DNA of 64,000 nt, taken from Notolepis coatsorum. Taxonomy: Eukaryota > Chordata > Actinopteri > Aulopiformes > Paralepididae. The notes under the pieces were generated by a model, which saw only the letters and a program-made list of their open reading frames with translations, was not told the DNA's origin and did not search any database. Of this stretch, positions 26,390-33,901 are shown in pieces. The first letter of the stretch is position 1. Every line of letters begins with the position of its first letter. The DNA lies in assembly GCA_963971535.1 (NCBI GenBank), contig OZ020585.1:28016749-28080748 (forward strand), in the 5' to 3' direction. The position numbers and the translations under genes were made by a program.

Positions 26390-28441
26390 GTGCTTGGACT
26401 CATAAAGCGGCTGCACACAGTCGCAGCCCAGCAAGAGGATGTCAAGGTTCAATACCCCAAAGTATTCTCAAGCTTAGGGAAGCTAAAGGAGCCCTACAAA
26501 ATTGAGCTAGAGCCCGATGCTGTCCCATACGCCATGTCAACTCCACGTTGTGTGCCCTTGCCCCTGCGAGAGACAGTGAGAGCAGAACTGGAGCGCATGG
26601 AGAAGATGGGGGTGATTTCCAAAGTGACACAACCCACACCGTGGTGCGCAGGCATAGTCGTGGTTCCCAAGCCGAAAGAAAAAATACGGCTGTGTGTAGA
26701 TATGACACCTTTGAACAAATATGTCAGAAGAGAGAGACTCATCCTCCCAGCGGTGGATGAGACACTTGCCATGCTTGAAGGGGCGAAGATATTCACAAAG
26801 TTGTATGCTACTGCTGGCTTCTGGCATATCCCGCTGTCAGAGGAAAGCAAGCTACTCACAACCTTCATCACCCCGTTCGGGATTTCATCTGCCCCAGAGC
26901 ATTTTCAACGCTGTATGTCACAGATGATAGAAGGCTGCACAGGTGTCCAGTGTCATGCTGATGACATACTGGTGTACGGAAAGGACATACAGGAGCATAA
27001 TGAGAGATTGCACAGGGTCCAGGGGAGGAAACTAACTTTTTGGCTTACCAGCCAACTGGCGAGTATCTGATTTTTTTTACCAGCCAAACAGATTTTTTAC
27101 CAGACAAAAAAAATCGCTAATTGTGATAATTACTTCTTTGTATGTCAAGCCGCGTCAATGTTGTGTATGCATCTGGGTAGGCACACTGTGCCTTTAAGAC
27201 AGCACGGTGGTCTTACGACAGTGCTGTGAAGTACCGTCAAGTGTTGTGGTAACGTCAGTTGGGTTGGTGTGCTGTTGACGTTGTGTGCACAGTGCACTGG
27301 TTGAGCTAGCCCCTTTCGTGACTGCGATGTGCAAGCCAGGGGCTTTTGAGCATGAAATAAAATCTCTAACCTTACATCGTAGTCCGGTGCTTTTTTGGAA
27401 ACATTATAGTCATAACAGATATACATCTAGCTGGCTGCTTTGAGCACACGGGGCTAACGTTAGCTAGCAAGCACCTATATCTAAAACGCTAACTAGAAGC
27501 TAACCACAGTTCCAGTAGACAACATTACACCTCTGATTTAAATGTGTCCTTAGTAACTTATACTCGATGGTTGTACTAGGGTTGGATGCAGTTCCCCGTT
27601 GGTCAGTCTGTCTGTTTTCCATATTCTGCTGTGTTTAACGTTATCTGTTTGCGAGTGCTCCTGATGGCTAGCCTAGTAGTACCGCGGGACTTTTATTATT
27701 ATTATATGTCCGCGGGTTGGCCAGTACTGCGCAAACGTTTATTAAACATTATATGTCCGCGGGTGGTCTTGTGCAGTGCTCTCGTGGCACTGTCAACTAA
27801 AGCGAAGTGCGAACACTCAGAAGACGCGCACCGTTTGCCAGTGCAGTGATTGCAGAATGTTTAATTTTTTTGTATACTCGCCAGACTGGCGAGTGGTCTT
27901 CATGAATCACTAGCCAAACATAAAAAATACTCGCATTTGGCGAGTAAAGTGGCCTAATTTCCTCCCCTGACAGGGTCCTAAAGACACTGCAGGCAGAAGG
28001 CCTGACACTGAACAGTGAAAAATGTGAGTTTGCAAAAAACAGCATAATGTTCCTGGGTCACCACATCACAGCAGACGGGGTGGCCCCGGATCCAGCTAAG
28101 GTCAGAGCAATCTTGGAGATGCCTGAGCCTACCGCGGGTGTTAGCCCCGTACTCACCTACAGCAGAGACGTGCGTATCGGCCGATGCCTCGTCCTACGGT
28201 ATCGGAGGCGTTCTGACGCAACAACAGACAGATGGGATATGTAAGCCGGTTGTGTTCATCTCTAGGAGCCTGTCAAGCCCAGAGAAGAATTATGCCCAGA
28301 TAGAAAAGGAGGCGTTGGCAGCCACATGGGCATGTGAGCGGTTGTCATCCTACCTTCTGGGGGTCAGATTCAGGCTGGAAACTGATCATAAGCCACTAGT
28401 GCCATTGCTGAGTAACAAAGCAAGGTACTTCTGGACTTACC
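26390..28441 (+). pseudogene. Ty3/Gypsy RT and RNase H remnant
   Basis: Frame 26390-27019 covers the RT fingers and palm: PWCAGIVVVPKPKEKIRLCV, then LYATAGFWHIPL where motif A should begin with Asp but has Tyr, then ITPFGISSAPEHFQ and CHADDILVYG (motif C as ADD). The segment usually found between TPF and GISSAPE is missing. A hAT element splits the frame at 27020. RT resumes at 27978 (EGLTLNSEKCEFA, MFLGHHITADGV) and jumps after MPEPT straight to VSPVLTYS, skipping the connection region. RNase H follows with VSADASSYGIGG, QIEKEALAATWA and LETDHKPL. Integrase is absent, and the pol sequence runs directly into LTR sequence. Confidence 0.88.
27020..27969. mobile_element. Non-autonomous hAT element
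   Basis: The termini are CAGGGGAGGAAACTAAC and, on the opposite strand, CAGGGGAGGAAATTAGG. They are flanked by the perfect 8-bp duplication ACAGGGTC (27012-27019 and 27970-27977). Subterminal repeats related to CTGGCGAGT and TTACCAGCCAA occur near both ends. There is no transposase. CAGGG termini with an 8-bp target are the hAT signature. Confidence 0.93.
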
Positions 28442-28900
28442 CATAGAACACTAGATAGCTTACCCGCACTGCCGGCCAATGGGGAGCGACGTCGTCGTAG
28501 GGTGGCCATCTTGCCCCAGGCAGCTCAGCTACTGATAACATACACTACGGCGAGTAGAGCATCCATAAGCTGCACAAAAGTCAGGCATGTTCCACTGGTA
28601 GGTCGCGTACTTCTGTAAACACAAAGCCAGCAATGTCCTGCATCATAAATGTATCTAAAGATGTTTTTTTTACAAACCGCTTGAATCATAGCCACGTTAA
28701 TAATGCTTGTAATAAACCAAACAGTTTGTAAATCAGTCAATATTTCAGCGAGTTATGAGTATTTTTGTCTGTGCAGATCACTCCTCCAACAGCTAGAACG
28801 TAACAGAAAGGCTGACTGGGGCAAGATGGCGGCGGTTTAGCGACGCTGGTAACTCCGCCTTAAGCTGAATGAAAGAATGATTGTTCTATATATATCTATG
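28442..28900. mobile_element. Palindromic TIR MITE with 8-bp TSD (copy 2)
   Basis: It belongs to the same family as 17266-17718, sharing TAGAACACTAGATAGCTTAC, GCCGGCCAATGG and TTCAGCGAGTTATGAG. The perfect duplication GACTTACC (28434-28441 and 28901-28908) places it inside the Gypsy 3' LTR. The left terminus has lost about 10 bp compared with copy 1, and the two arms are less symmetrical. Confidence 0.9.
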
Positions 28901-28908
28901 GACTTACC

Positions 28909-28987
28909 TACCGTAAAGAGTCAACGTGATCACATGCTCTCGGTCTCTTATTATATGCGAACTAAAAGGTACAAGGTTTACACAACA
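28909..28987 (+). repeat. Gypsy 3' LTR remnant
   Basis: TACCGTAAAGAGTCAACG through ACACAACA matches the end of the 5' LTR. The LTR start was removed by the internal deletion that joined RNase H to GCAAGGTACTT, a string also found in the 5' LTR, and the remainder is split by the MITE at 28442-28900. Confidence 0.85.
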
Positions 28988-28992
28988 GTGTG

Positions 28993-29343
28993 CACACATT
29001 AAATGGCCATGTTTGTAAAAGGGTAGCTACTGTACCACATACCTCGGCTTGTAGCCTACTGAAGAAGTTGGCAGCTGACTGAAGAATTGGTTTGACGGTC
29101 TGCGCTTCTCCGCTCATCAGTGTTGACATCCACACGTGGAACTGCAATGCACAAACAAATCCCACGCCGTCCTTGACTCCTCAATGCATCAGCTCAACGG
29201 AATTGGTCTGTGGCGGTCTGCGCGCTTCTCCGCTCATCGGTGAGGTCCTCAATGTGTTCTTAACGAGCACAAGTTTTTGACTAATAACTTTGCTCTTGGT
29301 GTGGTTCCCAATCCACCTTTGACTAATGAGCCAGTTTTTGACT
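28993..29343 (-). other. BEL/Pao leader, distal part
   Basis: It continues the leader interrupted by the Gypsy insertion and abuts the 5' LTR. It contains a near-direct repeat: GACGGTCTGCGCTTCTCCGC at about 29094 and GCGGTCTGCGCGCTTCTCCG at about 29212. The primer-binding site should lie next to 29343 on the minus strand, but I could not assign its tRNA. Confidence 0.6.
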
Positions 29344-29837
29344 TGTATAAGGGCCTAACTTTACTTAACAAAACAATAAATCTATAAATCCCTGAGGAGC
29401 CTGATACCGGCTAGAACATATAGTTGACGACGCGTCTGATCCAAAGATAGAATGTCCACAAAGTCTGTTGCAAGCCAATAACACCCCAAAATGGGTTTAT
29501 TTACACTAAACAATTGATGCACAATTTGCATATAATATATAAAGTGAATGATACTACCTTGTACAACAACATTACTATCTACTGTACAAACAAAACGAAT
29601 TCACCAAACAAGGCGACGTGCGACGGTCAAAAACGGTTGGCTCTCTGTCGGTAACCAAAACACACCTGCCTGTATTCAGTCCCATTAGCTTATAGCTTAT
29701 CCGCAACAGTAAGTTACTTCCGGGGTAGGCCTGATTGGCCCCGACAGGCACGTGACGCGCAACTTTCTCTGCCGCGGAGCGTAGCGGCAGAGCGGAGCTC
29801 ATTATATGCCAGTAACCGCCCCCTAATTCAGTATCCA

Positions 29838-29912
29838 GAAATAGCTCAATTGGCAAGACTGCATGGCTGTGGATCCTACGGCTCGTTGCTGGCGAGTTCG
29901 ATTCCCTTCAAT
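29838..29912 (+). other. tRNA-like segment followed by T-run
   Basis: TAGCTCAATTGG (29842-29853) fits a pol III A box and GTTCGATTCC (29896-29905) a B box. A long T-run at 29911 would terminate pol III. A full cloverleaf is not evident, so it is a promoter-bearing remnant and not a tRNA gene. Confidence 0.55.
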
Positions 29913-29939
29913 TTTTTTTTTTTTTTTTTTTTTTTTTAA

Positions 29940-30260
29940 CGTGCATTCGCATTCTTTCGCCGTTTCATTTCGCCGGTTAAGTTTAGGCATTGTTTCGGAG
30001 TTGGTTAAGGTTAGGCATTGTTTCGGAGTTGCTTAAGGTTAGAAGGGTTAAGTTTAGGCGCTGTTAAGGAGCTGGTTAAGGTTAGAGTTTGACTTAGAGA
30101 ATGGCAATCTTTTTTAACGTGCATTCATTTCGCCGGTTAAGTTTAGGCATTGTTTCGGAGTTGGTTAAGGTTAGGCATTGTTTCGGAGTTGCTTAAGGTT
30201 AGAAGGGTTAAGTTTAGGCGCTGTTAAGGAGCTGGTTAAGGTTAGAGTTTGTGTTAGAGA
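29940..30260. repeat. Two-unit tandem repeat rich in GGTTAAGG
   Basis: Two units each carry AACGTGCATTC, CATTTCGCCGGTTAAG, GTTTAGGCATTGTTTCGG and GGTTAAGGTTAG and sit inside the MULE-like MITE. The second unit is shorter at its start. The internal GGTTAAGGTTAG phrase resembles, but is not, vertebrate telomere repeat. Confidence 0.85.
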
Positions 30261-30969
30261 ATGGCAATAGACAGCCTATTTCCGCGCGACAGCTCTCAGC
30301 AGCCTCGTTGCGTGTCCTGAGTTTGCCGCGTCACGTGCCTGTCGGGGCCAATCAGGCCTACCCCGGAAGTAACTTACTGTTGCGGAACAGTTACAGGCGT
30401 CCCATTACCCACAAGTAGCCACGTAAGTCACCTACTGGTGAGCAATGGTAACTGATGCCATAAACCCAATAGCAGGCATGGCTGTCTACAGGCAGAAAAC
30501 ACAAATACATAAATACAAAACAAATACATAAAATATAACAGATGTCAATACAACCATGTAAATTGGCTCTTACAACTTTTATATAAAATGCTTCCTTCTG
30601 TTTTGCTCCAGAGATTGTGCTAGATAAAAATAGATAAGTATAAAATAAGTATAGTAAGTATAAAATAGAAGTCAAGTACGTAGACAAAGTGTTCAATATA
30701 TACATATATACAATGTACAATGCAGAGTAGAAAAGTAACTGAGTTACAATACAATATATATACTATACAGTACAATGCATAAATTGGATAAGGTACAATT
30801 TAGGTACAATTTACAGTAAGGTGTAATGAGGTATGGGTTGTAGTGCAAATTCTTTACCAATCAATATAAAGTGTGTTTAGGTGTCTAAAGTGGGTAAAGT
30901 GGGTGCTGCAGTGAGTTGTTTGTTTAAAGTGAGTGTGGATGTGTGTGCTGTGAGTGCATTTGATGGTTG

Positions 30970-31857
30970 TTACATAGTGTTATTGTCATTTAGCATTCTA
31001 ATGGCCTGAGGATAGAAGCTTCTTCTGAGTCTCTCTGTGCTTGCCATGAGACTCCGGTATCGCTTGCCTGACCGCAGCAGTTCAAAGAGGGAGTTGTTTG
31101 GGTGGCTGGAGTCTTTGATTATTCTCTTAGCCTTACCCATGCACCGCTTGTTGTAAATGTCTTGGAGAGTGGGAAGCCCCCCTCCAATTGTGCGTTCGGC
31201 TGAACGGGCCACTCTCTGTAGTCTGCTACGGTCTTGTGCGGTGCTATTCCCAAACCAGGAGGTGATATTGCCAGTCAGGATGCTCTCTATTGTGCATGAG
31301 TAGAAGTTCTTAAGGATCTTCTGACTGACTTGGAACTTCCTTAGGCGCCTAAGGAAGTAGAGGTGTTGCCGTGCCTTCTTCACAACACTGTCAATGTGTG
31401 TGGTCCATGTCAAGTCCTCGGATATGTGGACTCCGAGGTACTTGAAACTGTTCACTCTCTCAACCGGTGCCCCGTCGATGCTGAGGGGGCTGTAGTCCCT
31501 GACCCCCGACCTCCTGAAGTCCACAATCATCTCTTTTGTTTTGCTGACGTTCAGGGAGAGGCAGTTCTCCTGACACCACTGCGACAGATTCTTTACCTCT
31601 TCCAGGTAGGCCCTCTCATCGTTGGCAGAGATCAGGCCCACCACTACTGTGTCGTCAGCAAATTTGATGATTGTGTTGTTGTTCCACTGTGCCACACAGT
31701 CGTGTGTGTACAGCGAGTAGAGGAGGGGACTCAGAACACAGCCCTGGGGGGCCCCTATGTTGAGCGTGATGGATGAGGAGGTGCAGTTGCCTGCTCTCAC
31801 CACCTGGGGTCTACCCGTCAGGAAGTCCAAGACCCACTGGCAGAGGTCATAGTTCAA
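30970..31857 (-). pseudogene. LINE reverse transcriptase, C-terminal part
   Basis: A 295-codon minus-strand frame encodes the RT palm and thumb of a non-LTR element: [33 protein letters not shown] (motif B) and [13 protein letters not shown] (motif C with intact FADD). [36 protein letters not shown] and the terminal [11 protein letters not shown] follow. The pattern fits the L2/CR1/Rex1 group. RT would copy the LINE RNA at the nicked target. Upstream codons ([19 protein letters not shown]) are present but shifted in frame near 31.86 kb. The endonuclease domain is absent, so this is a 5'-truncated dead copy. Confidence 0.9.
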
Positions 31858-32279
31858 GCAGGTCCCTGAGCTTGGCTATGAGTTTGGAGGGGACTATGGT
31901 ATTGAATGCTGAGCTGTAGTTAAGTCGATGACAGCATTCTCACATAGTTCCCCTGCCTCTTGTCCAGGTGTGATGCTGCTGTGTGCAGCACATGGGCTAT
32001 GGCGTCCTCTTGGTCCAGGTTGATGGGGAGGGAGGAACAGATGTAGCCCTTGCTTAGTCCTGTATTAGTCTCCTAATGGTGTCAGCACGCTACATTCTAG
32101 TCTGCAAAATAAGCTTAGACGATTAAAAGGTTATTTGATAATCTTATTAATCTTAACTGCATGGGTAGAAGTAAAATAGGTAAAGAATAATTGGTAGGTA
32201 TTATATTTCATGTATGTTTTGATTGTGTGAGCAGTGGCTCAAAGCAGTGTGTTTTAAACTTAACAGTGTCTATGCCTTG

Positions 32280-32435
32280 AAAACCACCACTGTAAACACC
32301 ACCAACACCACTGTAACCAACACCACTGTAACCACCACCACTGTAGCTACTACCACCACTGTAACCACCACCACTGTAACCACTACCACCACCACTGTAA
32401 CCACCACCACTGTAGTCACTACCACCACCGAGAGA
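32280..32435. repeat. ACCACCACTGTA minisatellite with Gly/Tyr/Ser coding frame
   Basis: Imperfect 12-15 bp units (ACCACCACTGTA and variants) repeat about ten times. On the minus strand they give an ORF (32208-32492, 95 codons) reading SGYSGGGYSGG-type repeats. Glycine-tyrosine-serine tracts are known in RNA-binding and structural proteins, but flanking codons show no domain and no clear splice context. It is best annotated as a minisatellite, with an exon fragment as a remote alternative. Confidence 0.8.
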
Positions 32436-32707
32436 AGGAGGATTTATGTTGTGCCTGTGGCAAATATGACCATCCGTTTCTGGAACACACATTGTTGTGT
32501 GGGTGTCCTGCGACTTCTGTCAGCACTAGTTCCATGCAGCCTGTGGATCAGATGACAAGAGAATGTTGCAGTTCCTCTATGATCAATGCAGAGATTGATT
32601 AGTTCCCCCCCCTTTTTTATACACACAATCCACACAATGATTTTCAGTTTTGTACTCCTACCAATAATAGTTATATAATATATAAATATGTTTATATAAT
32701 ATGATAT

Positions 32708-32876
32708 TGTGGTGGACACTAGATGGAGGTGTCTCACCTCAGAATGGACACTGATTGGGTGATAAGGAGGAGTTGACTTAAGGGTGTGGCTGTTCCTTGG
32801 TTCTGTTGGATTTGTTTGGAAGTAAAGCTCAGAGACTCTATACTCTGTCTGCTCATCTCATTTATCAACTTCCACA
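32708..32876 (+). repeat. Putative solo LTR
   Basis: A 169-bp segment begins TGTGGTGGACACTAG and ends ACTTCCACA, so it has TGTGG/CCACA inverted ends. ATAT flanks both sides (a 4-bp duplication at most, in A/T-rich DNA). It contains GGAAGTAAAGCTCAGAGACT, resembling an R-region with a polyadenylation-like signal. The strand is arbitrary and the class is inferred. Confidence 0.5.
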
Positions 32877-32888
32877 ATATATCAATTT

Positions 32889-33238
32889 TAGGGATGTCCG
32901 ATATTATATATATATTATCGGCCGATATTGGCATTAAAATGTAATATCGGAAATAATCATTAAGATTTTTTTTATTTAAAATTTTTTATCTAACCTTTAT
33001 AGACCCAGGCAAGCAAGTAAGAACAAATTCTTATTTAATTTATTGCCAAAAGTATGCATAATGTTGTGTTAATTCCACGACAAGAGATATGTAATGTTAA
33101 TTACCTGAAATTATTCCATTTTTTGGGGGGAGAAACCCTGCATATATTGGTATCAGTTGATATCGGTATCGGAAATTAAGAGTTGGACAATATCGGTATA
33201 TCGGATATCGGTAAAAAAGCCAATATCAAACATCCCTA
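32889..33238. mobile_element. hAT MITE with ATCGG-rich arms
   Basis: The ends are TAGGGATGTCCGATATT and, on the opposite strand, TAGGGATGTTTGATATTGG. The perfect 8-bp duplication ATCAATTT (32881-32888 and 33239-33246) defines a 350-bp element. Its subterminal regions are filled with GATATCGG-like repeats, and there is no ORF. Confidence 0.93.
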
Positions 33239-33246
33239 ATCAATTT

Positions 33247-33901
33247 ATATTTATAATCAATATGATATCTTATCATTGAATATATTATTAGACCTATATG
33301 TAGACCTAAATTAATTATATAAATTATAACATATTGTTAAGGGTGTAGCGCCGAAGAATGGAAGTTGGAGGCAGTGTCTCGAGAGAGAACGTGGGAACTT
33401 TAATGAGCTTGAAGGTACAACATATCACTATAACGTTACTAGCAGAACTGAATGCAGGTGGCAGGATGGCCACCAGGTAAACGTCTGTGTGGAACCAAAG
33501 TTCCTAACAACAGTTTTGTAGGTGAATTATGTCTATCTAATCACCACAAGGGTCTTTTAATTCAAATTAAGACTACACAAAAGTACCATTGTCTATTCTT
33601 GCTTGTATACTTGCTTTATTGTTAGGATATATTACTATACATTTTACATAATAAATTATAACGTATTGCTATCAAAGGATTGACAGGAAGCTGGAATGTC
33701 ACTTCTAGTCTGCTTTTTTCAACATATAGCAATGAAAAAAAGTCTAGTTAAGCCTGGATACATGCCAGTGGCGATTTATGTTTGTTCATATTATTAATGT
33801 TAACAAATATGCATACTGTATATGTCTAACACTTGATGCATGCACTACAGCGTCCCGGCTTGTGGTAACGTTTGGGGGCTGCTAACAGTGGTTAGCAAAG
33901 G
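33247..33901. other. Unassigned A/T-rich DNA
   Basis: No ORF, repeat termini or RNA gene was recognised here. Confidence 0.35.

Larger units (their letters stand above)
24136..28987 (+). mobile_element. Ty3/Gypsy retrotransposon with short LTRs, nested in BEL leader
   Basis: The 5' LTR (24136-24278) begins TGTCCTG and ends ACACAACA. The 3' LTR remnant ends identically at 28987. The 5-bp duplication GTGTG (24131-24135 and 28988-28992) bounds the element. A primer-binding site starts directly after the 5' LTR. Coding order is gag, zinc knuckle, protease, RT and RNase H, with integrase missing. Three later elements sit inside it (24919-25834, 27020-27969, 28442-28900). Internal deletions and frame breaks make it inactive. 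Confidence 0.9.
29688..30398. mobile_element. MULE-like MITE with tRNA-like segment and tandem repeats
   Basis: The inverted ends share TCCGCAACAGTAAGTTACTT, CCGGGGTAGGCCTGATTGG and CCCCGACAGGCACGTGACGC, giving arms of over 70 bp. The perfect 9-bp duplication GTCCCATTA (29679-29687 and 30399-30407) and termini beginning with G fit a MULE-type element. Inside are a tRNA-like segment (about 29838-29912), a T-run (29911-29937), and two copies of a GGTTAAGTTTAGGC-containing unit (about 29.94-30.10 kb and 30.11-30.26 kb). There is no transposase. Confidence 0.88.
16941..30574 (-). mobile_element. BEL/Pao LTR retrotransposon with nested insertions
   Basis: LTRs lie at 16941-17899 (3' LTR) and 29344-30574 (5' LTR), about 500 bp each once later insertions are subtracted. 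Minus-strand order is gag (23.8-22.1 kb), zinc knuckle and protease (22.1-21.3 kb), RT (21.4-20.4 kb), RNase H (20.5-19.5 kb) and integrase (19.0-17.9 kb), the order of a BEL/Pao element. A purine tract (TTAGGGGCCGG) abuts the 3' LTR. The leader between gag and the 5' LTR is split by a Gypsy insertion. The flanks suggest a 5-bp duplication ACTTT (16938-16942 and 30575-30579). This would place the LTR edge 2 bp inside the TG/CA-based edge, so the exact boundary is uncertain by 2 bp. Several frameshifts make the copy inactive. Confidence 0.9.
29344..30574 (-). repeat. BEL/Pao 5' LTR, interrupted by a MULE-like MITE
   Basis: It starts TGTATAAGGGCC and ends GGCTCTTACA on the plus strand, giving TG..CA termini. 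It is colinear with the 3' LTR except for a few small indels and the two unrelated insertions. Without the 711-bp insertion it is about 511 bp. Confidence 0.9.
16897..32090 (-). mobile_element. 5'-truncated LINE (L2/CR1/Rex1 type), split by BEL/Pao
   Basis: The minus-strand 3' terminus (AATAAAGAAACTTGAAAG, near 16.9 kb) and its 3' UTR continue on the far side of the BEL element at 30575. The UTR runs to about 30.97 kb and leads into an RT frame ending at 31.86 kb. Rejoining 16940 to 30575 gives one uninterrupted A/T-rich UTR, so the BEL element landed inside the LINE. Upstream of 31857 the RT frame continues, shifted, to about 32.05 kb. The 5' boundary is uncertain. The LINE therefore predates every insertion between 16.94 and 30.57 kb. 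Confidence 0.75.

Noticed and set aside
30001-30260. Interstitial telomere array
   Set aside because: The repeated phrase is GGTTAAGGTTAGGC-like, not tandem TTAGGG, and it lies inside a TIR element.
16941-30574. Endogenous retrovirus with env
   Set aside because: Domain order, RT motif and gag type are BEL/Pao, and there is no ORF between integrase and the 3' LTR that could be an envelope.
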